Assembly (NCBI GenBank): GCA_005777185.1
Contig: SXNL01000018.1
Location: 1-39,606, forward strand
DNA length: 39,606 nt
Direction: 5' to 3'
Source of the DNA: Myxococcales bacterium
GTDB taxonomy: Bacteria; Myxococcota_A; Polyangia; Polyangiales; Polyangiaceae
A model generated the notes under the pieces. That model saw nothing but the letters and a program-made list of their open reading frames with translations. It was not told the DNA's origin and did no database searches. Both the position numbers and the translations under genes were made by a program. This document shows, piece after piece, positions 33,508 through 39,606 of the stretch. Positions within the stretch are counted from its first letter, which is position 1; every line of letters begins with the position of its first letter.

Positions 33508-34473
33508 GTGAGCTCCACCAACGCGCCCTCGCCCCGGAGGCGTCGCCTCCAGGTGCGCGAGGTGTTCGGCCTGTCGCCGGTCCCGGTGCGCGCCCGCGAG
33601 GCGTGGATCGCGCTGCGCGGGGACGGAGAGGTCCCACCGACGCGGTTCGACGCCACGAGCCTCGGCGTCCTCGACGTGTCGCTGAGCCTGCGGACGTGGG
33701 CGGGCCGCCGTCGGCGTGATCGCCGCGTGCCGATCTCGAACCTCTTCAACCGCGTACCGACCCCGTGGCAGGAGGGCTGGTCCGTGCGCAAGACGCAGGT
33801 GCGGGATTTCCGAGGCGGCACGCTGACCTACGACAGCCACAACGGCACGGACTTCGCCATCCCCGTCGGCACCACGGTCGTCGCGGCGGCGCCGGGGAAG
33901 GTGCTGCGCGTCTCGAGCGAGTTCAACCGTGGCGGTCTCAAGGTCTTCATCGACCACGGCCGCGGCCTCGTGACGACCTCGAACCACCTCGCGCGCGCCC
34001 TCGTGCGCCCGGGCGACGTCGTGAGGCGCGGCGAGCCGGTGGCGCTCTCCGGTTACTCGGGGCTCGACGGCCTCGTGATGTTCCCGTGGAGCGTCCCCCA
34101 CGTGCACTTCAACGTCTGGCTCGACGGCGCGTACACGGATCCGTTCGCCGCCGAGGGTGAGACGCCGCTGTGGATCCACGGGAACGAGCCACGACCCCAC
34201 GAGGGCCCCGTCGACGAGGCCTGGTCACCGACGCCGTGGGACGCCGCCGCCGTCGAGGAGGCCATCCGCGCGTGCAGGCCGGTGGAGACACGCGCCGCGC
34301 TCGAGGCCGAGCGCGATCCCGAGCGGCGCGCCATGAACACGCTGTTCCAGCTGAACTACTTCCCGGCGCGCTTCTCCGCGCTCCCGCGGCTGGTGGTGGG
34401 CGAGCACCCGAGGGAGCCGAGGCTCACGTTGCCGTTCCGGGCAGAGGACTTCGAGGGCGTCGCCTTCGCCTGA
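33508..34473 (+). CDS. M23-family (LytM) metallopeptidase, 321 aa
   Basis: The LytM core has the zinc ligands His111 and Asp115 in SHNGTDFAIPVGTTVVAAAPG and His200 in VPHVHFNVW. His160 in SNHLA replaces the usual YGHL histidine position, so the site looks complete although the Tyr-Gly before it is changed. M23 enzymes cut peptidoglycan cross-bridges. No signal peptide is visible at the GTG start; GAGGA 8 nt upstream supports it. The N-terminal 70 residues are Arg-rich. If cytoplasmic, the substrate would not be peptidoglycan, unless export is non-classical. The C-terminal 80 residues are unassigned. Confidence 0.85.
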   Translation: MSSTNAPSPRRRRLQVREVFGLSPVPVRAREAWIALRGDGEVPPTRFDATSLGVLDVSLSLRTWAGRRRRDRRVPISNLFNRVPTPWQEGWSVRKTQVRDFRGGTLTYDSHNGTDFAIPVGTTVVAAAPGKVLRVSSEFNRGGLKVFIDHGRGLVTTSNHLARALVRPGDVVRRGEPVALSGYSGLDGLVMFPWSVPHVHFNVWLDGAYTDPFAAEGETPLWIHGNEPRPHEGPVDEAWSPTPWDAAAVEEAIRACRPVETRAALEAERDPERRAMNTLFQLNYFPARFSALPRLVVGEHPREPRLTLPFRAEDFEGVAFA

Positions 34474-34475
34474 AC

Positions 34476-34817
34476 CTACGGCGCCTTCGTGTGCGCCGCC
34501 CGCCCGTGGAGGTGCATCTTGCCGGCTTTCACCTCCGGCGGGTCGACGCCCCACAAGACGTCCGCGCCGAGCTTGCACGCGCTGTCCTTCAGCGTGCGCA
34601 TGCAGTCCGCCACCGTCGCGTCGCTGCACGACGCCATCACGGGGCCGACGTTGTCGGTCGGCATCGGCGGCGGATCCTGGAAGACCTGCACGTCGCAGCC
34701 CGGGGGTTGTGGCGTGAAACGGGGTGGCCTCTCGGGCGCGGGGCACGCGCCGAGCGCGAGCGTGAGCGCGAATGCGAGGGGAGCGCGGAGCGGTCGGAGA
34801 CGCGGGCTGGTCGGCAT
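34476..34817 (-). CDS. Small lipoprotein, 113 aa
   Basis: The ATG at 34817 gives a signal peptide (FALTLALGAC, lipobox). The mature part contains four to five cysteines (GCDVQVF, SCSDATVADC, DSACKLGADVLWG) and is probably disulfide-bonded. No family was recognised. It is convergent with the M23 gene, whose stop lies 2 nt away. A TATGCT box ends 8 nt before the ATG. A longer frame begins at 34892 but would cross that box. Confidence 0.65.
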   Translation of the reverse strand: MPTSPRLRPLRAPLAFALTLALGACPAPERPPRFTPQPPGCDVQVFQDPPPMPTDNVGPVMASCSDATVADCMRTLKDSACKLGADVLWGVDPPEVKAGKMHLHGRAAHTKAP

Positions 34818-34825
34818 CGGGCACG

Positions 34826-34831
34826 AGCATA
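34826..34831 (-). promoter_or_regulatory. -10 box of the small lipoprotein, leaderless type
   Basis: TATGCT on the minus strand ends 8 nt before the ATG at 34817, with no ribosome site between. Confidence 0.4.
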
Positions 34832-34876
34832 GGGTGTGCCGGGGTCGGCGGGAACGGAGGGCAAGTGCCCCGGCAC

Positions 34877-34905
34877 TGGACGCTGGGGACACCCCGGGCT
34901 AAAGC
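34877..34905 (+). promoter_or_regulatory. Promoter of the esterase/GCS2/aspartoacylase operon
   Basis: TGGACG (34877-34882), a 17-nt spacer and TAAAGC (34900-34905) end 8 nt before the ATG at 34914. There is no ribosome site, so the first gene of the operon may be read from a leaderless mRNA. Confidence 0.4.
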
Positions 34906-34913
34906 CGCGCCCC

Positions 34914-35648
34914 ATGTTCCTGAAATCACGCTGGCACTCGTCCCGCATCGGCTGCGAAGCCACCCTCGCGCGCTGGGGCGAGACGGGGCAGCCGGTCCTC
35001 GTCTTCCCGACGGCGGGCGGCGACGCCGAGGAGATCGAGCGCTTCCACATGATCCGCGTGCTCGAGCCGCTCCTCGCGGCGGGCAAGATCAAGGTCTACT
35101 CGTGCGACAGCGTGGGCGGGCGCGCGTGGTTCGACAAGAGCACGAGCCCCGAGCACCGGATGTACATGCAGCACCAGTTCCACCAGTTCGTGAAGCACGA
35201 GGTCGTGCCGGCGATCCACCGCGACTGCAGGAACGACGCCCTCGGGATCTGGACGGCGGGCGCGTCGATCGGCGCCTTTCACGCTGCGGCTATGGTGTGC
35301 CGGTTCCCGGACCTCTTCCACAAGGCGCTCTCGATGAGCGGCACGTACGACCTCATGCGCTGGAACGAGGGGCAGGCGACGGACTTCTTCAAGGTGTCGT
35401 CGCCCCTGTTCTTCGTGCCGCACCTCGAGGGGAGGCACCTCGACATCCTCCGGACGAGGTACATTCACATCGTCACCGGCGAAGGAAAATGGGAGAATAT
35501 CGGCGAGAGCTGGAAGCTCGCCAACGTGCTCGGAACACAGAAGATCCCCAACTTCGTCGACTCGTGGGGCCCGGACTGGGACCACGACTGGGTGACCTGG
35601 CGCGCCATGATGCCGAGGTACCTGGGCGAGTGGACGAAGGAGGCGTGA
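34914..35648 (+). CDS. Esterase-family alpha/beta hydrolase, 244 aa
   Basis: The protein belongs to the putative esterase (EstA/esterase D-like) group. The nucleophile elbow is TAGASIGAFHA with Ser118 in G-x-S-x-G. The strand PVLVFPTAGGDAEE (27-40) carries the oxyanion region. WGPDWDHDWVTWR near the C-terminus supplies the likely catalytic His. No signal peptide is seen, so it is cytoplasmic. It is followed 10 nt later by the GCS2/CBS gene and is probably the first gene of that operon. It may hydrolyse an ester or thioester in the same pathway. The substrate is unknown. Confidence 0.8.
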   Translation: MFLKSRWHSSRIGCEATLARWGETGQPVLVFPTAGGDAEEIERFHMIRVLEPLLAAGKIKVYSCDSVGGRAWFDKSTSPEHRMYMQHQFHQFVKHEVVPAIHRDCRNDALGIWTAGASIGAFHAAAMVCRFPDLFHKALSMSGTYDLMRWNEGQATDFFKVSSPLFFVPHLEGRHLDILRTRYIHIVTGEGKWENIGESWKLANVLGTQKIPNFVDSWGPDWDHDWVTWRAMMPRYLGEWTKEA

Positions 35649-35658
35649 CGACACCCCG

Positions 35659-37626
35659 ATGACGCGAGAGCACAAGAAGATAGACGGCGAGCTCGAGGGT
35701 GACGCGCGGCGCGCGTTCATGCGCACCCTGCTCACCGATCTGCGCGCGTTCGAGCGCATGGCCGACGAGGGCACGTTCGAGCACGGCGTGTCGCGCATCG
35801 GCGCGGAGCAGGAGATCTTCCTCGTCGATCGCGGCTACCACCCGGCGCCGGGTGCGCTCCGCATGCTCGAGAGGCTCCAGGATCCGCACTTCACGACCGA
35901 GCTCGGGCTCTTCAACCTGGAGATCAACGCCGACCCGCAGCCGTTCGCGGGCGGGGGGCTCTCCGCGATGGAGGAGCAGCTCGCGGGCCTGTACACGAAG
36001 GCGCGCGAGGCGGCCGAGGCGATCGGCATGCGGACGGTGCTCTGCGGCATCCTGCCGACGATCGGCAAGACCGACCTCGGCCTCGACATGATGGTGCCGA
36101 ACCCGCGGTACCAGACGCTCAACCGCGCGATGAACGCCGCGCGCGGCGGCGCCTACGACTTCTCCATCAAGGGCATCGACGAGCTCATCGTCCGGCACGA
36201 CTCGGTGATGGTCGAGTCGTGTAACGCGAGCTTCCAGGTGCACCTCCAGCTCACGGAGCCCGACCGGTTCGCGCACGTGTACAACATCGCGCAGCTCCTC
36301 CTCGCGCCGGTGCTCGCCGTGGGGACGAACTCGCCCCTCCTGTTCGGCCGGCGCCTGTGGAGCGAGACGCGCATCGCCCTCTTCGAGCAGGCGTGCGACA
36401 TCCGCACGCCGGGCCTCCACCTGCGCGAGCACGTGGGGCGCGTCTCGTTCGGGCGGCAGTGGCTGAAGGGATCGGCGGCCGACCTGTACAAGGAGAACAT
36501 CGCGCGCTTCCGGGCGCTCGTCGGCACCGACGCGGTCGAGGACGCGCTCGGGGCGCTCGACGAGGGCAAGATCCCCGAGCTCAGGGCGCTCAGGCTCCAC
36601 AACGGCACGATCTACCGCTGGAACCGCGCCTGCTATGGCATCTCCGAGAACGGCAAGCCTCACCTCCGCATCGAGCTCAGGGTGCTGCCCTCCGGGCCCA
36701 CCATCACGGACGAGATCGCAAACGCGGCCTTCTGGCTCGGCATGATGCGCGAGATGGAGGTGACCGAGGACGACGTGACCCTGCGCCTCCCCTTCGAGCA
36801 CGCGCAGGCCAACCTCTACGCGGCCGCGCGCGAGGGCGCGGGCGCGCGCTTCACGTGGCTCGACGGCGAGGACATCAGCGCGCGCGAGCTGGTGCTCGAG
36901 AGGCTGCTCCCCGTGGCCGAGGCCGGCCTCGCGCGGGCGGGCATCGACTCCGCCGACGCGAAGCGGTACCTCGGCATCGTCGAGCGCCGCGTGCGCACGC
37001 ACCAGACGGGCTCGCAGTGGATGCTGAAGTCGCTCGCCGCCATGAAGGAGCGGGGCACCCAGGGCGCGCGCATGACGGCGCTCGTCGCCGCGACGATCGC
37101 GCGGCAGAAGACGGGCGACGTGGTCAGCGAGTGGCCGGAGGCCAAGCTCGACGAGAACGACAGCGCCACGAGCGGGCACCAGAAGGTGTCGCAGTACATG
37201 ACCACGGACTTCCTCTCGGTTCAGGCCGACGACCCGATCGAGCTCGTGGCCGAGGTGATGGGCTGGGAGCGCCTTCGCCACGTCCCCGTCGAGGACGACA
37301 AGGGCCGGCTCATGGGGATGGTGTCGTACGGCGCGGTGCTGCAGCACTACCAGAAGCTCGCGACGCAGCGGCCGGGGTCGAAGCCGCCCGCGTGCGTGGC
37401 CGATCTGATGCGGAAGGATCCGCCCACGGTGACGCCCGACACGCCCACGCTGGAGGCTGTCGCGATCCTGCAGAAGGAGCGCGTGGGGTGTCTCCCCGTG
37501 GTGGAGGACGGGCACATCGTCGCGGTCCTCACGGAGGAGAACTTCGTGCAGATCGCCTCCAAGGTGCTCGAGGAAGAATCGACCAGGGACTTGGCCGGGG
37601 GCCGCTTTGGAGACGACGATGACTGA
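35659..37626 (+). CDS. Glutamate-cysteine ligase-like (GCS2) amide ligase with a C-terminal CBS pair, 655 aa
   Basis: Residues about 35-440 are a GCS2-family ligase of the glutamine-synthetase-like ATP-dependent amide-forming fold. They contain SRIGAEQEIFLVDRG (44-58, metal-binding Glu residues), FNLEINADPQP and ESCNASFQVHLQ. The C-terminus has two CBS motifs at about 509-570 (QYMTTDFLSVQADDPIELVA) and 580-640 (VADLMRKDPPTVTPDTPTLE), which typically bind adenosine nucleotides and regulate activity. The enzyme would join an amino acid such as glutamate to an amine. It is not the classic GshA: the CBS pair and the neighbours differ. It overlaps the next gene by 8 nt and follows the esterase by 10 nt. 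Confidence 0.87.
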   Translation: MTREHKKIDGELEGDARRAFMRTLLTDLRAFERMADEGTFEHGVSRIGAEQEIFLVDRGYHPAPGALRMLERLQDPHFTTELGLFNLEINADPQPFAGGGLSAMEEQLAGLYTKAREAAEAIGMRTVLCGILPTIGKTDLGLDMMVPNPRYQTLNRAMNAARGGAYDFSIKGIDELIVRHDSVMVESCNASFQVHLQLTEPDRFAHVYNIAQLLLAPVLAVGTNSPLLFGRRLWSETRIALFEQACDIRTPGLHLREHVGRVSFGRQWLKGSAADLYKENIARFRALVGTDAVEDALGALDEGKIPELRALRLHNGTIYRWNRACYGISENGKPHLRIELRVLPSGPTITDEIANAAFWLGMMREMEVTEDDVTLRLPFEHAQANLYAAAREGAGARFTWLDGEDISARELVLERLLPVAEAGLARAGIDSADAKRYLGIVERRVRTHQTGSQWMLKSLAAMKERGTQGARMTALVAATIARQKTGDVVSEWPEAKLDENDSATSGHQKVSQYMTTDFLSVQADDPIELVAEVMGWERLRHVPVEDDKGRLMGMVSYGAVLQHYQKLATQRPGSKPPACVADLMRKDPPTVTPDTPTLEAVAILQKERVGCLPVVEDGHIVAVLTEENFVQIASKVLEEESTRDLAGGRFGDDDD

Positions 37627-38785
37627 AGTGACGACCTCTCCGGTCCCGGAGCGCCCGCGGATGAAGATCGAGAAGCGCGAGATCGGCCACGCCCAGGGCG
37701 ACGGCCCCGGCCCGACGTTGATCGTCGTCGCGGGCGTCCATGGCAACGAGCCCGCGGGCATCCTCGCGGCGCGGCGCGTGTTCGCGCGCCTCGGCAGGGG
37801 CGGGATCGACCTCGCCGGCGACCTGTGGGTGTTCGCTGGCAACCTCGCGGCCCTCCAGATGGGCGTGCGCTACCAGAAGAAGGACCTCAACCGACTCTGG
37901 CAGGAGGATCGCGTCACCGAGGTGAAGGCGCTCGCGAAGCCGGACCCGGAAGACAGGGAGCTGAAGGAGCTCCTGGGCGCCATCGAGGGCGCCATGGGGT
38001 ACGCGCGCGGAAAGATCTTCCTCGGGGACTTCCACACGTCCAGCGCGCACGGGATCCCGTTCGTCCTGTTCGGCGACACGCTGCCGCAGCGGCGGTTCGT
38101 GGAGGCGTTCCCGCTGCCCGTCGTGATGGGCCTCGAGGAGCAGGTGGACGGCGTGCTGTCGTCGTACTGGACGCGACGCGGGTGCGTGACGTTCGGGTGC
38201 GAGGGCGGCCAGCACGACGATCCCGGCTCGGTGGACAACCTAGAGGCCGTGCTCTGGCTCGCGATGGAGCAGGCAGGTCTGGTCGAGAAGGGCTCGACCC
38301 CCGAGCTCGGGCGGAGCCGCGGCGTGCTCGAGGAGAAGCGCGGCGATCTGCCGCCGTGGCTCGAGGTCGTGTCGCGCCACGCGATCACCGCGAAGGACGA
38401 GTTCAGGATGGAGCCCGGGTTCCGATGCCTCGATCACGCGGTGAAGGGTCAGCTCCTCGCGCGGGACCGGAACGGGGAGATCCGCGCGAAATCGGACGGG
38501 ATGGTCATCCTCCCGCTCTACCAGGGGCTCGGGGACGACGGCTTCTTCTGGGGCCGCAAGGTCAGCCGCGCGCGCCTCGCGACGTCGTCGGTGCTGCGCC
38601 ACATGCACCTCGACAAGCTGCTCGCGGCGCTGCCGGGCGTGACGCGCGACGTGGGGCATCCGTCCCGGTTCATCGTGGATACGCACGTCGCGAGCGTGTA
38701 CCCGCTCGACGTGTTCCACATGTTCGGATACCGGAAGGTGCGCGAGGACGGGGAGAGGCTGACGGTGGAGAGGCAGCCCGGCTGA
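37619..38785 (+). CDS. Succinylglutamate desuccinylase/aspartoacylase-family Zn hydrolase, 388 aa
   Basis: The zinc site has His41 and Glu44 in AGVHGNEPAG and His139 in FLGDFHTSS. The DLNRLW motif (89-94) carries the Asp-Asn-Arg substrate-binding residues of aspartoacylases. The fold is the carboxypeptidase-like M14 type. Members remove acyl groups from amino acids such as N-acetylaspartate or succinylglutamate. GGAG 6 nt upstream supports the ATG at 37619, inside the end of the GCS2 gene (8-nt overlap), so the two are made together. An in-frame TTG at 37607 is less likely. It may reverse or trim the amide product of the GCS2 enzyme. Confidence 0.87.
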   Translation: MTEVTTSPVPERPRMKIEKREIGHAQGDGPGPTLIVVAGVHGNEPAGILAARRVFARLGRGGIDLAGDLWVFAGNLAALQMGVRYQKKDLNRLWQEDRVTEVKALAKPDPEDRELKELLGAIEGAMGYARGKIFLGDFHTSSAHGIPFVLFGDTLPQRRFVEAFPLPVVMGLEEQVDGVLSSYWTRRGCVTFGCEGGQHDDPGSVDNLEAVLWLAMEQAGLVEKGSTPELGRSRGVLEEKRGDLPPWLEVVSRHAITAKDEFRMEPGFRCLDHAVKGQLLARDRNGEIRAKSDGMVILPLYQGLGDDGFFWGRKVSRARLATSSVLRHMHLDKLLAALPGVTRDVGHPSRFIVDTHVASVYPLDVFHMFGYRKVREDGERLTVERQPG

Positions 38786-38793
38786 ACGCCGAC

Positions 38794-38822
38794 TTGGCCA
38801 GGCCCGGTGGCGCGGGTACGAT
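38794..38822 (+). promoter_or_regulatory. Promoter of the ExbD/TonB-like lipoprotein, leaderless
   Basis: TTGGCC (38794-38799), exactly 17 nt and TACGAT (38817-38822) are followed by 6 nt and the ATG at 38829. This is the best-spaced promoter in the window and leaves no room for a leader. It starts 8 nt after the aspartoacylase-like gene stops. Confidence 0.55.
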
Positions 38823-38828
38823 CCGAGC

Positions 38829-39569
38829 ATGGCCCGATCCGCGATCGCGTCGCTCCTCCTGGCGAGCCTCCTCGGCGTGACCGCGTGCGAGCCCGAGCGT
38901 CCGCCCGCCGCCCCGCCGGGCCGGGCGGACGGGACACCCGAGCACGCCGTGCTCGTGCTCCTCGCGAAGAGCGGCGCCATCCTCTTCGACGGGCAGGACA
39001 TCCCCGAGGCGACCGTGGAGGAGCGCATCCGCCGCGCGCTGGCAACCGAGCCCGAGACCCGCGTCGTGGTCGCCGCGGAGAAGGGGGTGCCCTACGCGCG
39101 TGTCACGCAGACGTTCGACGCTGCGCGGAAGGCCGGCGCGAGGCGGCTCGCGCTCGCGCAGCCGGCGGAGGCCGAGGCGGTCGCGCGTCCGCCGCCGTGG
39201 AGGGCGCCGCCCGTGGCCGTGAAGCCGCCGCCGCCCCCGCCGCCGCCCGTGACGCTGGTGTCGACGCCGCCTCCTCCGCCGAGGCCACCCGGCACGCCCG
39301 CCGAGGTGGGCCCCGACAAGTGGGAGTGCCTGTTCCCGCCGGACATCGATCGGTCGCGCATCGAGGCGACGACCGTCACGCTCAAGGTGCTCGTCGACGC
39401 GAGCGGCAACTTCGTGGAGCTGCAGCTCCTCGACAACGCGCCGCCCGCCTTCGTGGACGCCGCGAAGACGTGCGCGCTCCGGAGGCGGGGGTGGGTGCCC
39501 GCGAAGGATCCGAGCGGGAAGGCGATCCAGGGGTGGACCGAGCCGGTGAAGGTGCACTTCGCGCGCTGA
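38829..39569 (+). CDS. Lipoprotein joining an ExbD/TolR-like periplasmic domain to a TonB-like C-terminal domain, 246 aa
   Basis: The signal peptide ends in LGVTAC (Cys20). Residues about 38-110 resemble the periplasmic domain of ExbD/TolR: VLVLLAKSGAILFDGQDIP, then TRVVVAAEKGVPYARVTQTF and KAGARRLALAQP. The N-terminal transmembrane helix with its Asp is absent; lipidation replaces it. A Pro-rich linker of about 40 residues (PPPPPPPP) leads to a TonB-C-like domain: VTLKVLVDASGNFVELQLL, CALRRRGWVPA and VKVHFAR at the end. ExbD and TonB are normally separate partners of an ExbB motor. One lipid-anchored chain carrying both modules cannot harvest proton motive force by itself. It may be a passive adaptor or decoy, or partner an ExbB elsewhere. 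Own promoter. Confidence 0.75.
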   Translation: MARSAIASLLLASLLGVTACEPERPPAAPPGRADGTPEHAVLVLLAKSGAILFDGQDIPEATVEERIRRALATEPETRVVVAAEKGVPYARVTQTFDAARKAGARRLALAQPAEAEAVARPPPWRAPPVAVKPPPPPPPPVTLVSTPPPPPRPPGTPAEVGPDKWECLFPPDIDRSRIEATTVTLKVLVDASGNFVELQLLDNAPPAFVDAAKTCALRRRGWVPAKDPSGKAIQGWTEPVKVHFAR

Positions 39570-39606
39570 AGAGCTGTCCAAGATTGCGCGCGCCCTCTCC
39601 CGTTGA
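39570..39606. other. Window end, no feature
   Basis: The last 37 bases hold no visible hairpin or coding start. The downstream gene lies outside the window. Confidence 0.5.

Noticed and set aside
35659..37626. Classical glutamate-cysteine ligase for glutathione
   Set aside because: The CBS pair, the missing GshB and the aspartoacylase-like partner point to a different amide-forming reaction.

Overview
The window is very GC-rich, densely coded DNA. It carries several protein families typical of the deltaproteobacterial predator and social lineage Myxococcota: a TIGR02266-type PilZ domain, DUF4215 'Myxococcus cysteine-rich' repeats, a fibro-slime domain, an AgmX/PglI-like lipoprotein, a Hanks-type Ser/Thr kinase with a periplasmic tail, and a large number of Sec/Lol lipoproteins. 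The most likely source is a chromosome of a Polyangia-like (Sorangium/Sandaracinus-type) myxobacterium. That placement is inferred from gene content, not from a marker gene. No rRNA, tRNA, CRISPR array, transposase or phage gene was seen.

Layout. Bases 1-2820 are a repeat-rich mosaic. It holds three broken copies of a four-helix-bundle (23S rRNA intervening-sequence-protein-like) gene, a truncated DUF559 nuclease-like fragment, (GAGCCC)n-bounded direct and inverted repeats and a 21-bp array in both orientations, with one ordinary gene of unknown function inside (875-1723). Bases 2894-6469 (minus strand) are a four-gene lipoprotein operon containing three tandem paralogs with long Ser-Gly-Thr repeats and cysteine-rich C-terminal domains. 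Bases 6633-11319 hold an HD-domain protein facing a minus-strand group of outer-membrane protein, Ser/Thr kinase and membrane protein. Bases 11384-15121 hold small envelope proteins: a papain-like YiiX-family lipoprotein, two outer-membrane-type proteins and a TRL-like lipoprotein. A run of tandem hairpins lies among them. Bases 15160-17736 are a two-gene operon of a deoxyhypusine-synthase-like enzyme and an amidase-signature enzyme. Bases 17724-23173 hold two PilZ proteins and a TPR/AgmX-like pair. Bases 23276-29848 are mixed housekeeping and envelope genes: RarA, a VWA lipoprotein, a short-chain dehydrogenase, Hpt, a TPR protein, a fatty-acid desaturase and an NlpC/P60 lipoprotein. Bases 30046-34817 hold a fibro-slime/DUF4215 lipoprotein, a PQQ-type sugar dehydrogenase fused to a cytochrome c motif, an M23 peptidase and a small lipoprotein. 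Bases 34914-38785 are an operon of esterase, GCS2 ligase with CBS pair, and an aspartoacylase-like Zn enzyme. The window closes with a lipoprotein that joins an ExbD-like and a TonB-like domain.

A recurring feature is a TAnnnT-like -10 hexamer placed 6-8 nt before the start codon of genes that lack a Shine-Dalgarno sequence, suggesting leaderless transcripts. The strongest candidates for new biology are the four-helix-bundle repeat element, the repeat-length-variable tandem lipoproteins, the ExbD-TonB lipoprotein, the DHS-like/amidase operon and the esterase/GCS2-CBS/aspartoacylase operon.
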